The position numbers and the translations under genes were made by a program. Positions 7,578-15,272 of a DNA stretch of 23,664 nucleotides are shown here, piece by piece. The notes under the pieces are model-generated. The model worked only from the letters and a program-made list of their open reading frames with translations. It was not told the origin of the DNA and did not search any database. Numbering within the stretch: the stretch's first letter is position 1; the number at the start of each line of letters is the position of its first letter. The stretch covers positions 1 through 23,664 of the forward strand of contig CAAGIO010000032.1 of the NCBI GenBank assembly GCA_900769945.1. The letters are read 5' to 3'. Origin of the DNA: Bacteroidales bacterium. Its GTDB lineage: Bacteria; Bacteroidota; Bacteroidia; Bacteroidales; F082.

Positions 7578-9424
7578 TCGAAATGATATTGCATATATGC
7601 CCTGCCTTGTTGAATGATGCTGTCGGCAGATTCCTCAGGCAAGGTGTTTTTTATCACATTATCAACGCCATAGGCCACGTACTCTCCTTCTTCAGTCTTC
7701 CATCCGAACCCGCTATAAATCTCAAAAAAGGCGAACGGGCGATAACATTTGTTAAAGACGTCCTTGCTCCAGAAGAAGCTGTCGTGGGGCAATCCGAGCT
7801 GTGCAAGCAGTGTTGCGGGGAAATCGGTGTTGCCACAAATCTTGTCGAATGTTGTACCCTTGAGCGAGTCAAGGAGCGGCTCGCCATAGACAAGCATCGG
7901 AATCTTATGATAATCAAACGACTCCAACCTATAGTTCATATATGAGGTATGGCTATGGTCTGCCATAAAGACGAAGAGGGTGTTGTCGTACCACGGCTGT
8001 TGTCTGGCCATATCCATGAACATCTTCAGAGAGATATCGCAGTATTTGACGGAGTTGATATAAGGTTTCTCAATCTCCGGCCATTCAAGCTCGTCGAAGA
8101 TTTTAGGGTAGTCGTAAGGGGAATGCGAGCTGAGGGTGAACACGGTGGTGAAGAAAGGCTCCGGCTGGCTGCTGATATCTTTTGCTGTCCAAGGGAGCAT
8201 GTCGGTGTCTTGTATGCCGAGTTTCCCCTTCTTGAAGTTCTCATTAACGTCCTTGGCCTCCACAATCCTGTCGAGCTCGTTATAACGGAGGTACGACAAG
8301 ATGTTGCCATAGTTCAGTTCCCCGCCGAAATAGAAGCTCGTGTAATATCCGAGAGTATCAAGGTGTTGGGCGAGAGACGGGATAGCGTAATATTTCTCTG
8401 GGTGGTTCGTTATCGTTGTCACGGGAAGGCCGGGGAGTCCTCCGTAGATAGAGGCGATGGCCTGTTGAGAACGGTTCGCACTTGCGTAGAAGTGTGTGAA
8501 CAACAGCCCGTCCTTCTCCAGCTCATGAAAGTTCGGAGTAATGCTTGGGTCGCCGCCGAGCGACTCGACGAGGTCCGACGACCAGCTCTCAAGAAGCACA
8601 ACCACGACATTAGGCCTCTCCACTTTAAGGATACTCATCGTTGAGTCGCAATCCACCTCATGAGTGCGCTCCGTGACAGCCTTCGCGGTATCGAAATCCA
8701 TATAGTTGAAATGTGCGTTCGTCTCCACCTTCACGGCGTTAGTGATGTTCTCCACAATATTATATGCCGGGTTTACGGCCATCACGTTGGCTATCTTATA
8801 CTTGCTGAAATAGGCGGAGCTGGTAGATATTGGTATCTCGTTGATTCCACCTCGCATCCCCAAGAACATCACGCCGAAGATGCCGACAAAAAATGCGGGA
8901 TAATACAGCCTGTTGTCATCTTTCTTTATCACAACGACATCAGGCTCAATCCATTTCACATACCACCAGCAAAACAGCATGGTGAAGCACGCCCATAATG
9001 AAACCAGCAACACTATCTGCCTCGTTGAAGCCGTATTAATCACCTCCATAGGATTCTGAAGATACACCAACGCCTTGTAACTCAGCTTAGTACGCCATTC
9101 TCCATATATCCCTATCTCTCCCATCACCGTCAAGATGTACAATGATATCATGAAATAAAAATACCAGCGCACCCAACGGTAATCGAAATTCTTATTAATG
9201 GTGACACCCACAAAAAGCACTATCGACGGCAGCAGCATGATAAAGCACGACGTGGCAATATCGAGAGGGATAGCCTTAATGAAACCTTTTATTATCTCCG
9301 CATAAGGGACATCTTCAACATTTACCAGATGCCAATAGTTCCCAATAAACACCACTCTCATGAAGGCAAAAAGGAACAGCAAGAAAATCAGCACCTTAAC
9401 AAGATATATGACATACTTTTTCAT
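7559..9424 (-). CDS. membrane LTA-synthase-like / alkaline-phosphatase-superfamily sulfatase-fold enzyme
   Basis: 621 residues from ATG 9424. About five membrane helices fill residues 1-190, followed by a periplasmic sulfatase-fold domain. Family members (LTA synthase, OpgB-like, phosphoethanolamine transferases) move phosphoglycerol-type groups onto envelope glycans or lipids. Metal and nucleophile positions are visible: Glu279 in VVVVLLESWSSD, Ser319 in NRSQQAIASIYGGLPGLP, and Asp489-His490 in FMADHSHTSY. The spacing resembles LTA synthase, but the nucleophile position carries Ser where LTA synthase has Thr. A TTG at 9442 in the same frame was rejected as start because it lies inside the -7 box TATTTTTG. 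The substrate is unknown; Bacteroidota make no lipoteichoic acid. The gene appears monocistronic, diverging from yggS. Confidence 0.88.
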   Translation of the reverse strand: MKKYVIYLVKVLIFLLFLFAFMRVVFIGNYWHLVNVEDVPYAEIIKGFIKAIPLDIATSCFIMLLPSIVLFVGVTINKNFDYRWVRWYFYFMISLYILTVMGEIGIYGEWRTKLSYKALVYLQNPMEVINTASTRQIVLLVSLWACFTMLFCWWYVKWIEPDVVVIKKDDNRLYYPAFFVGIFGVMFLGMRGGINEIPISTSSAYFSKYKIANVMAVNPAYNIVENITNAVKVETNAHFNYMDFDTAKAVTERTHEVDCDSTMSILKVERPNVVVVLLESWSSDLVESLGGDPSITPNFHELEKDGLLFTHFYASANRSQQAIASIYGGLPGLPVTTITNHPEKYYAIPSLAQHLDTLGYYTSFYFGGELNYGNILSYLRYNELDRIVEAKDVNENFKKGKLGIQDTDMLPWTAKDISSQPEPFFTTVFTLSSHSPYDYPKIFDELEWPEIEKPYINSVKYCDISLKMFMDMARQQPWYDNTLFVFMADHSHTSYMNYRLESFDYHKIPMLVYGEPLLDSLKGTTFDKICGNTDFPATLLAQLGLPHDSFFWSKDVFNKCYRPFAFFEIYSGFGWKTEEGEYVAYGVDNVIKNTLPEESADSIIQQGRAYMQYHFDLFNRY

Positions 9425-9439
9425 TATGATAAATTTTTG

Positions 9440-9447
9440 CAAAAATA
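9440..9447 (-). promoter_or_regulatory. -7 box of the LTA-synthase-like gene
   Basis: The minus strand reads TATTTTTG, followed 15 nt later by ATG 9424. The -33 element is weak (TTTC, 17 nt upstream). Only 35 bp separate it from the rightward -7 box of yggS, so the two polymerase footprints overlap. Confidence 0.6.
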
Positions 9448-9482
9448 ATGAAATTTAAGAATATCGAAATATTATTTCTTTG

Positions 9483-9490
9483 TATCTTTG
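9483..9490 (+). promoter_or_regulatory. -7 box of yggS-nadE
   Basis: TATCTTTG matches TAnnTTTG and is followed 19 nt later by ATG 9510. No clear TTTG -33 element was seen at the expected distance. Confidence 0.6.
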
Positions 9491-9509
9491 CAAATCTTAT
9501 ATTAAAAAA

Positions 9510-10178
9510 ATGATTCAGGAAAATTTAGAAACAGTAAGGGGAACCATACAGCCGGGCGTTCTGTTAGTTGCGGTTTCAAAGACAAAACCCATTGCGTGCC
9601 TACAGGAGGCGTACGACTGCGGGCAGAGGGTCTTCGGCGAGAATCACGCTCTTGAGATGAGAGACAAGCACGAGGCTCTGCCGAAAGACATCGAATGGCA
9701 TTTCATCGGGCATCTGCAGACAAACAAAATCAAATACATCATCTCATTTGTAAAGCTGATACACTCCATCGACACCGCCGGACTTCTTCAGGCTGTGAAC
9801 AAAGAGGCGGCGAAACACGGCATAATCGTTGACTGCCTGCTGCAGTTCCATATAGCGGAAGAGGAGACGAAATTCGGGCTTAGCCTTGAGGAAGCAGAAG
9901 ACATTCTCAACTCAGACACCTACAAATCAATGAGTAACATCAGGATTTGCGGAGTGATGGGAATGGCGACAAACACCGACGACGTGGAGAAGGTAAGGAA
10001 AGAGTTCCGGCATCTGAAACAGATTTTCGACACCTTGAAATCAGAGCATTTCCAAGCAGACGACGCCTTCAAAGAAATATCCATGGGCATGTCGCACGAC
10101 TACCAGATAGCCATGGAGGAAGGCTCCACAATGGTGCGCGTGGGAAGCAAGATTTTCGGAGAGAGAATTTATCATTAA
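9510..10178 (+). CDS. yggS: YggS/PROSC family pyridoxal-5'-phosphate homeostasis protein
   Basis: 222 residues, alanine-racemase-like TIM barrel without a partner domain. It binds PLP and buffers cellular PLP and amino/keto acid pools; no classical enzyme activity is established for the family. The PLP lysine is Lys24 in LLVAVSKTKP. Other signature segments are FGENHALEM, WHFIGHLQTNK, IHSIDTAGL, GVMGMATNTDD, SMGMSHDYQIAMEEGSTMVR and VGSKIFGER. The frame is open from a TTG at 9480, but that codon precedes the -7 box TATCTTTG at 9483-9490, so it cannot be on the mRNA. nadE follows after 16 bp, giving a cofactor-related pair. Confidence 0.95.
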   Translation: MIQENLETVRGTIQPGVLLVAVSKTKPIACLQEAYDCGQRVFGENHALEMRDKHEALPKDIEWHFIGHLQTNKIKYIISFVKLIHSIDTAGLLQAVNKEAAKHGIIVDCLLQFHIAEEETKFGLSLEEAEDILNSDTYKSMSNIRICGVMGMATNTDDVEKVRKEFRHLKQIFDTLKSEHFQADDAFKEISMGMSHDYQIAMEEGSTMVRVGSKIFGERIYH

Positions 10179-10194
10179 TCAAAATTACTTTTTT

Positions 10195-10947
10195 ATGGAG
10201 ACATTTAATGCAAAAAAGATCAAAGACCAAGTAGTACAATGGATTAGGGATTGGTTTGAGGAAAACGGGCCGGGCTGCAAAGCCGTCATCGGGATATCAG
10301 GCGGCAAGGACAGCAGCATTGTCGCCGCCTTATGCGTGGAGGCCTTGGGAAGAGAACGCGTCATCGGGGTGACAATGCCTAATGGGGTGCAGAAAGACAT
10401 CTCCGACAGCATGAAGCTGATAAACCATCTGGGAATAGCGTACTGCTGCATCAACATTGGAGACACATACAACACCCTTATGAAAGAAGTCGGGGCACAA
10501 CTGCAAGGCTTAGGTAAAGAGGTCTCGAACCAGACAATCATCAACATGCCGCCACGACTGAGGATGACATCGCTGTACGCGGTCTCACAGTCGGTGAACG
10601 GAAGGGTTGCCAACACCTGCAACCTCTCGGAAGACTGGATAGGATACAGCACCCGCTATGGCGACGCCGCCGGCGACTTCTCCCCTCTCGGCTCCCTGAC
10701 AGTGCAGGAAGTGAAAGCCATAGGCAAAGAACTCGGACTACCATTAGAACTCGTAGAGAAGACACCTTCCGACGGATTATGCGGCAAAAGCGACGAGGAT
10801 AACCTCGGATTCACCTACGCCACCTTGGACAGATATATACGCACCGGCGTATGCGAAGACGAAGACACCAAGCGGTTAATAGATGAGAAACACGAACGCA
10901 ACATATTCAAACTGAAACCAATACCACACCCGGAGTTCTCATTCTGA
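10195..10947 (+). CDS. nadE: NAD(+) synthetase, ammonia-dependent short form
   Basis: 250 residues, with no N-terminal glutaminase (nitrilase) domain, so it should use free ammonia. It adenylates and amidates deamido-NAD to NAD in the cytoplasm. The N-type ATP pyrophosphatase P-loop SGGKDSS is at 35-41. The family segments NGRVANTCNLSEDWIGYSTRYGD, GDFSPLGSLTVQEVK and PSDGLCGKSDEDNLGFTYATLD match NadE closely. It ends 11 bp before the stop of the convergent PHP-like gene, leaving no room for an intergenic terminator. Transcription must therefore stop inside the neighbour or overlap it. Confidence 0.97.
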   Translation: METFNAKKIKDQVVQWIRDWFEENGPGCKAVIGISGGKDSSIVAALCVEALGRERVIGVTMPNGVQKDISDSMKLINHLGIAYCCINIGDTYNTLMKEVGAQLQGLGKEVSNQTIINMPPRLRMTSLYAVSQSVNGRVANTCNLSEDWIGYSTRYGDAAGDFSPLGSLTVQEVKAIGKELGLPLELVEKTPSDGLCGKSDEDNLGFTYATLDRYIRTGVCEDEDTKRLIDEKHERNIFKLKPIPHPEFSF

Positions 10948-10958
10948 CACGCGAACGA

Positions 10959-12167
10959 CTATCTCCCAAACCTGCTCTTCCTCCTCCTTAATAAGAGATA
11001 CATGATGAGGGCAACGGAAACGAGATAAAGAGACCAGACGACTGCCGTCCTGAGATATGAGACATGGGCAAGACTCTGGTCTTCCATCTTCTCATCTTCA
11101 TGACGGGTTACAGGGTTAAGGTACATCTGCGTCCCATCAAAGAATGTGATGACGGTGCGCACGTAAGTGTCATCAGCCTTGATGCTGTATGAGGTCTCGA
11201 AAACACCCGCCTCATTATTATTCATCTCAGAAAGCACTCTTCCACCCTGCCCTATGAACTGCGCCCTCCTTATAGGCCTGCTCACCCTCACAGTGAACAC
11301 ATCGCCATCGAGAAGCGCACTGTTAAGAAACGGCATGTCGCGTCTGAACCTCACCACCTTATCCTCCATCTTCTCCGACCTGTCGAGATGGAAATCCACA
11401 CCCACACACTTTCCCGACAACAGCGCATCACACAAGTCATCGGCAGTGTTGGCGGCGTTGAGACAGGTTATCCGCAATGCTATATCGTTAACAACCAGAA
11501 CATTATGAGTATCATCATCAGCAATAAGATAAATCCTGTGACCATTAGACAAGGCATTGTCCCAATGTTCTGGCGAGTTAACAAAGCCGTTCAACGCCTC
11601 CATAATCCTATAATTGCTCAGATACTTCATGTCCTCCACCAGATATCCGCCTTCAACGAAGCTCGGATGCGCTATTGCCACCACCCTGTTCTGCTCAAGA
11701 AGCCGGTTCAGCATGTGCTGTTTCATGCTTAAGGTCTGGAAGAAGAAATAGTCGATACGCCTGACCTTTTCCGCCCCGATACAGAGCTGATGAATCTTCC
11801 AGATGTTATAGCCGTGTTCATAAGCCGGGATATGTCCCTCATTGATGCTCTCGTAATTGTTAATCTTATTATAATCCGATATTCCTACATGGTCGTAGTT
11901 GAAAAGCCGATACATGCTGTCATATACCATGTTCTCGTTCACCCTTCCGTTAGTAATTCCACTATATTGGCGGGTATGCCCGTGAAAGTTGCAAATCTTC
12001 CAATTGGCGGAGTCAATACTTTGATACGGATTATGAAGATAGTCGCCATGGAAGGGCTCCGGCTCATCGAACACATACACGGGGACGAGTATGTTCATCG
12101 AAAGAAGGAACAGCAACAACAGGAAGACAAGCCATAGGGAAGCCTTCAATATTCTCTTAAAAACCAT
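10959..12167 (-). CDS. membrane-anchored PHP-like metallohydrolase family protein
   Basis: 402 residues. One N-terminal helix (about 9-32) and one near the C-terminus (about 373-393) frame a domain with PHP-type metal motifs. These are FHGHT (His62, His64), GISDYN (Asp98), EHGYN (His118), AIAHPSF (His167) and IADDDTH (Asp219, His221). In PHP proteins these positions bind a two- or three-metal centre that hydrolyses phosphoesters. The first motif is NFHGHT rather than the usual DLHxHT. A beta-rich segment follows (about 275-345). The topology puts the domain outside the cytoplasm if the first helix is an uncleaved anchor. It lies 14 bp downstream of a collagen-like lipoprotein gene, likely in one transcript. 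Substrate unknown; the PHP assignment rests on motif order alone. Confidence 0.72.
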   Translation of the reverse strand: MVFKRILKASLWLVFLLLLFLLSMNILVPVYVFDEPEPFHGDYLHNPYQSIDSANWKICNFHGHTRQYSGITNGRVNENMVYDSMYRLFNYDHVGISDYNKINNYESINEGHIPAYEHGYNIWKIHQLCIGAEKVRRIDYFFFQTLSMKQHMLNRLLEQNRVVAIAHPSFVEGGYLVEDMKYLSNYRIMEALNGFVNSPEHWDNALSNGHRIYLIADDDTHNVLVVNDIALRITCLNAANTADDLCDALLSGKCVGVDFHLDRSEKMEDKVVRFRRDMPFLNSALLDGDVFTVRVSRPIRRAQFIGQGGRVLSEMNNNEAGVFETSYSIKADDTYVRTVITFFDGTQMYLNPVTRHEDEKMEDQSLAHVSYLRTAVVWSLYLVSVALIMYLLLRRRKSRFGR

Positions 12168-12181
12168 AAAAATCTGTCTTC

Positions 12182-12715
12182 TTAATCTTCAAGGTTGAAG
12201 GTTTTCTTAACCGCCTCATAATCGCTGAAGTCACAACCGGAGTTATTTGAGAAGGCATATCCTCCTATAGCCACCACCTTGAACGACAGCGCATCGGTTG
12301 ACAGTTCGTTGCAAGGGTTAAGGTGCTGGTTCAGGTCGGAGTTTGTCCAGAAGAGCGACAGTCCGCCGTCATAATAAGTAGTCTCTATCGTTGAGGAGTA
12401 ATTGTCAGAGACGTAGAGAGTCAGGGGGAGCTGATGCCAAGAGTAATAGGAAGGGTTAGGGTTCTCCATATAGACGAGGACCGCGCCGTTGTCAACGATG
12501 TCGGGAGTGATGCCATCGACCCAGTCGAAGTCAACGTACCAGTTCTGGGCGTCAGAGTCCCATTTCCAGTTATCAGAGCGGGTCTCGACCACTGCGCTAT
12601 ATACATTAGCATTCCCGTCCAAGCCGGCAGGACCTTGGTCACCCTTGGGACCTTTACACGAGAAAACAGACACACAAATAAAAAGTGCTGTTAACGAACG
12701 AAATAGAGTCTTCAT
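12182..12715 (-). CDS. collagen-like lipoprotein
   Basis: 177 residues. A lipoprotein signal is visible with lipobox VFSC (Cys20). Directly after the lipidated cysteine come four collagen-type triplets, GPKGDQGPAGLDG, a short Gly-X-Y stretch found in many Bacteroidota lipoproteins. The rest (about 35-177) is rich in Tyr, Trp, Asp and Ser and matches no family I recognise. The frame extends upstream to a GTG at 12748, but that codon lies upstream of the -7 box TACTTTTG (12745-12738), so ATG 12715 is preferred. The PHP-like membrane protein follows 14 bp downstream. Location should be the periplasm or outer membrane. Confidence 0.82.
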   Translation of the reverse strand: MKTLFRSLTALFICVSVFSCKGPKGDQGPAGLDGNANVYSAVVETRSDNWKWDSDAQNWYVDFDWVDGITPDIVDNGAVLVYMENPNPSYYSWHQLPLTLYVSDNYSSTIETTYYDGGLSLFWTNSDLNQHLNPCNELSTDALSFKVVAIGGYAFSNNSGCDFSDYEAVKKTFNLED

Positions 12716-12737
12716 AGTTATTCTTTTTTTGAGATAA

Positions 12738-12745
12738 CAAAAGTA
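12738..12745 (-). promoter_or_regulatory. -7 box of the collagen-like lipoprotein operon
   Basis: The minus strand reads TACTTTTG (TAnnTTTG), 22 nt before ATG 12715. No TTTG -33 element is evident. It faces away from the -7 box at 12796. Confidence 0.55.
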
Positions 12746-12795
12746 CACATAATTTTATTATATGGGAAAAAATAATTTCCTATTTCAAAAAAGAC

Positions 12796-12803
12796 TACCT
12801 TTG
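12796..12803 (+). promoter_or_regulatory. -7 box immediately before the EamA transporter gene
   Basis: TACCTTTG matches TAnnTTTG but ends only 4 nt before ATG 12808. The transcript would therefore be leaderless or start inside the gene. The -33 region is weak (TTTC variants). Confidence 0.5.
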
Positions 12804-12807
12804 CAGC

Positions 12808-13749
12808 ATGAAAAACAAGGGTATTATAGTACATATTGCAGGGGTTATAGCGATGATAATCTGGGGGTTATCATTCATCTGGTCGTCGCAGACGTACAAG
12901 AGTCTCAATCCGACGGCCACCATCTTCCTGCGTCTCGTCATTGCGACGGTGTTCTTCAGTGCGATACTGTTTTCATTCCGATTAAACGAGAAGATAAGGC
13001 GCGAGCACCTGAAGTTGTTTGCGATAGCGGCATTATTCGAGCCATTTCTATATTTTATCTTTGAGGGTTACGGTCTGATATACACCTCGCCGATAATCAG
13101 TTCCGCCATCATTGCTATGATACCGCTTGTGACGCCCATTGCCGCCGCCATCTTCCTGAAAGAGAGGCTCAGCGCGATGAACATTGTGGGGCTGATAGTG
13201 TCGTTCACCGGCGTGATAGTGATGCTGCTGAACAAAGACATGGAGTTTTCGGCGTCTCCGTTAGGGATAATGTTCCTTTTCCTCACGGTGTTAGTTGCCG
13301 TAGGCTACTCCATCGCACTCATCAAGCTGACCCATCTGTACAAGCCCATGACGGTCACATGGATGCAGAACATCATCGGCATGATATATTTTATTCCTTT
13401 GGTGTTCATCATGGAGAAGTTCATGCCATCCGACTTCGGTAATGTGAGGGCATACATCGTCCCATTAGTGTGTCTCGGCATCTTCTGCAGCGCCATCGCT
13501 TACGCATTATGGGCTTACGCGTACAGCAAGCTCGGAGCATCGAAGGCCAACGTATATACCAACCTTATTCCCGTTTTCACCGCCATCTTCAGCTATATCA
13601 TCTTGATTTTCAACCGTGACAACATGGACATCAGCGACATAGAGGCATACGAGTTGAATGTGCAGAAGATTGCAGGCATTGCATTGGTTGTTGGCGGTTT
13701 ATTCTTATCACAAAAAAAATCCAGAAAAGATGATAACAAGCAAGACTAA
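12808..13749 (+). CDS. EamA/DMT-superfamily membrane transporter
   Basis: 313 residues with about ten hydrophobic helices arranged as two EamA repeats. The first repeat begins at GVIAMIIWGLSFIWS. The second begins at LGIMFLFLTVLVAVGYSIALI and ends with NVYTNLIPVFTAIFSYII and GIALVVGGLF. The family exports or imports small metabolites such as amino acids, nucleosides or drugs; the substrate cannot be told. The C-terminal tail is short and basic (KKSRKDD). The SpoU-family methyltransferase gene begins inside this gene (20-bp overlap). ATG 12808 sits only 4 nt after a -7 box; the next in-frame ATG (codon 16) would cut into the first helix, so 12808 is kept. Confidence 0.93.
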   Translation: MKNKGIIVHIAGVIAMIIWGLSFIWSSQTYKSLNPTATIFLRLVIATVFFSAILFSFRLNEKIRREHLKLFAIAALFEPFLYFIFEGYGLIYTSPIISSAIIAMIPLVTPIAAAIFLKERLSAMNIVGLIVSFTGVIVMLLNKDMEFSASPLGIMFLFLTVLVAVGYSIALIKLTHLYKPMTVTWMQNIIGMIYFIPLVFIMEKFMPSDFGNVRAYIVPLVCLGIFCSAIAYALWAYAYSKLGASKANVYTNLIPVFTAIFSYIILIFNRDNMDISDIEAYELNVQKIAGIALVVGGLFLSQKKSRKDDNKQD

Positions 13750-14509
13750 TCCAAAGATAAAGAACGTAATAAAGTTAGAGAAGGCGTCGGAGCGCAGGGA
13801 GAAGAACAGGATAATCATTGAGGGGCGGCGTGAGATTGAGCGCGCTATCGCTTGCGGTTTCGAGATTGACACCTTGTTTATATGTCCGGAGATAGCTGAG
13901 GGCGGCATTGATATTCAGGCGCGTACGACGGAGGAGGTGACGTTAGAGGTGTTTGAGAAGATAGCGTACCGCGAGGGAAGCGACGGAATGCTCGCCATCG
14001 CCATTCCTCGTTATTCCGACCTACGCTCGTTCAAGCCCAAGAGGAGCAACCCACTCATCATAGTGCTCGAGAACGTGGAGAAACCCGGCAACCTCGGCGC
14101 AGTGATGCGCACCGCCGACGCCGCCGGAGTAGATGCGGTGATAATAGCTGACAAACGCACCGACCTTTACAACCCTAACGCAATACGCGCAAGTGTAGGC
14201 TGCATCTTCTCCGTACCACTGTTCTCATGCTCATCACAAGAGTGCATCAAATGGCTGAAAGACAACGGGATAAAGATATTCTGCACCTATCTGAAGGCCT
14301 CTATCGATTATCTTGACGCCGACTTCACACAAGCCGCCGCCTTAGTGATGGGAACCGAGGCCACAGGATTGTCCGACACTTGGGTCAATGCCGCAGACCA
14401 AAACATCATCATCCCGATGAACGGCATCGCCGACTCCCTCAACGTCAGCGTGACAACCGCCATTGTCACCTTCGAGGCAGTCAGACAAAGAAGAACAATG
14501 AACAAATGA
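13730..14509 (+). CDS. SpoU/TrmH-family RNA 2'-O-methyltransferase
   Basis: 259 residues. It uses S-adenosylmethionine to methylate a ribose 2'-hydroxyl in rRNA or tRNA; the target nucleotide cannot be read from sequence. An N-terminal substrate-binding domain (about 1-95, opening ITSKTNPKIKNVIKLEKASE) precedes the knotted SpoU domain. Its three motifs are visible: VLENVEKPGNLGAVMRTADA, LVMGTEATGLS and IPMNGIADSLNVSVTTAI. The start ATG 13730 gives the typical N-terminus and overlaps the transporter gene by 20 bp. The frame is open further upstream, but only within the transporter. The stop overlaps the thioesterase start, so all three genes form one tight unit. Confidence 0.93.
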   Translation: MITSKTNPKIKNVIKLEKASERREKNRIIIEGRREIERAIACGFEIDTLFICPEIAEGGIDIQARTTEEVTLEVFEKIAYREGSDGMLAIAIPRYSDLRSFKPKRSNPLIIVLENVEKPGNLGAVMRTADAAGVDAVIIADKRTDLYNPNAIRASVGCIFSVPLFSCSSQECIKWLKDNGIKIFCTYLKASIDYLDADFTQAAALVMGTEATGLSDTWVNAADQNIIIPMNGIADSLNVSVTTAIVTFEAVRQRRTMNK

Positions 14510-15243
14510 CACAAATAATGAACAACTACTTCAGTAAGAACTTAGAAATCCTGACAGCGTATTGCGACAGCTCACTAAGAGTCAATCCGGTGAAGATGAT
14601 GACATGGTTTGAGGAGTTAGCTGAACAGAACGCCTCAGAAATGAATATTGACGGAAAGACCATACGCAAGAGTTACAACGCTTTCTGGATAATAAAAAGA
14701 GTCAGGCTCGAACTTAACTCAACAATAAAGGAAGAAGACGAGGTGACATTAAAGACATGGCCGTCAGATGCGGAAGGCCTCAGATGCACAAGGAGTTACC
14801 AGATATTGAAAGACGGCAGAGCGGCAGTCAACGCAATAGCCGAATGGGTGATATTAGACTGTGACACACGCCGACCACGCTACGCCGATTCCATCAACTT
14901 CCCGAAGATGGACTTCATCAAAGAGAAGGCTGTGACGACCCCATTCAAAAGGTTCAAGGACATTTTCACCGATGACGACTTCGTATATGAGAAGACTGTC
15001 AGGGCTTTAGACATCGACCAGTCACATCACACAAACAACGTGAAATATTGCATGATGATACTTGACACTTTCAGCGTGAAAGAGTTAGAATCGATGACGA
15101 TCAAAGAGTTAGAGATATGTTACGAGAGCGAGAGCCTTGAAGGCGACACTTTACGCATCTACCGAAAGGAGATTGACAACGGGTGGCAGTTCGCCATCAA
15201 ACGCGACGGCAAGACGATAACGTCAGCATTCATAGGGTTATAA
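14506..15243 (+). CDS. acyl-ACP thioesterase (FatA/FatB-like, double hotdog)
   Basis: 245 residues. The family hydrolyses acyl-ACP to release fatty acids from type II fatty-acid synthesis. The first hotdog half includes VNPVKMMTWFEELAEQNA and TIRKSYNAFWIIKRVRLELN. WPSDAEGLRCTRSYQI and EWVILDCDTRRPRY follow. The second half carries the active-site loop DIDQSHHTNNVKY, equivalent to plant DLDVNQHVNNVKY. Here the catalytic Asn position is Ser173, with His175 kept. ATG 14506 overlaps the methyltransferase TGA (ATGA); ATG 14518 is an alternative start. It ends 29 bp before the convergent bcp stop. Confidence 0.88.
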   Translation: MTQIMNNYFSKNLEILTAYCDSSLRVNPVKMMTWFEELAEQNASEMNIDGKTIRKSYNAFWIIKRVRLELNSTIKEEDEVTLKTWPSDAEGLRCTRSYQILKDGRAAVNAIAEWVILDCDTRRPRYADSINFPKMDFIKEKAVTTPFKRFKDIFTDDDFVYEKTVRALDIDQSHHTNNVKYCMMILDTFSVKELESMTIKELEICYESESLEGDTLRIYRKEIDNGWQFAIKRDGKTITSAFIGL

Positions 15244-15246
15244 GGG

Positions 15247-15268
15247 AAGCCGGCACAGATGTCGGCCC
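15247..15268. terminator. possible weak bidirectional terminator between thioesterase gene and bcp
   Basis: GCCG (15249-15252) and CGGC (15263-15266) form a short stem with a 10-nt loop in the 29-bp convergent gap, followed by T-rich sequence on the plus strand. The stem is only four strong pairs, so this is tentative. Confidence 0.3.
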
Positions 15269-15272
15269 CTTA

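Noticed and set aside
7949..8644. 231-codon plus-strand frame opposite the LTA-synthase-like gene
   Set aside because: It is antisense to a gene with an intact metal site; no family features, promoter or start context.
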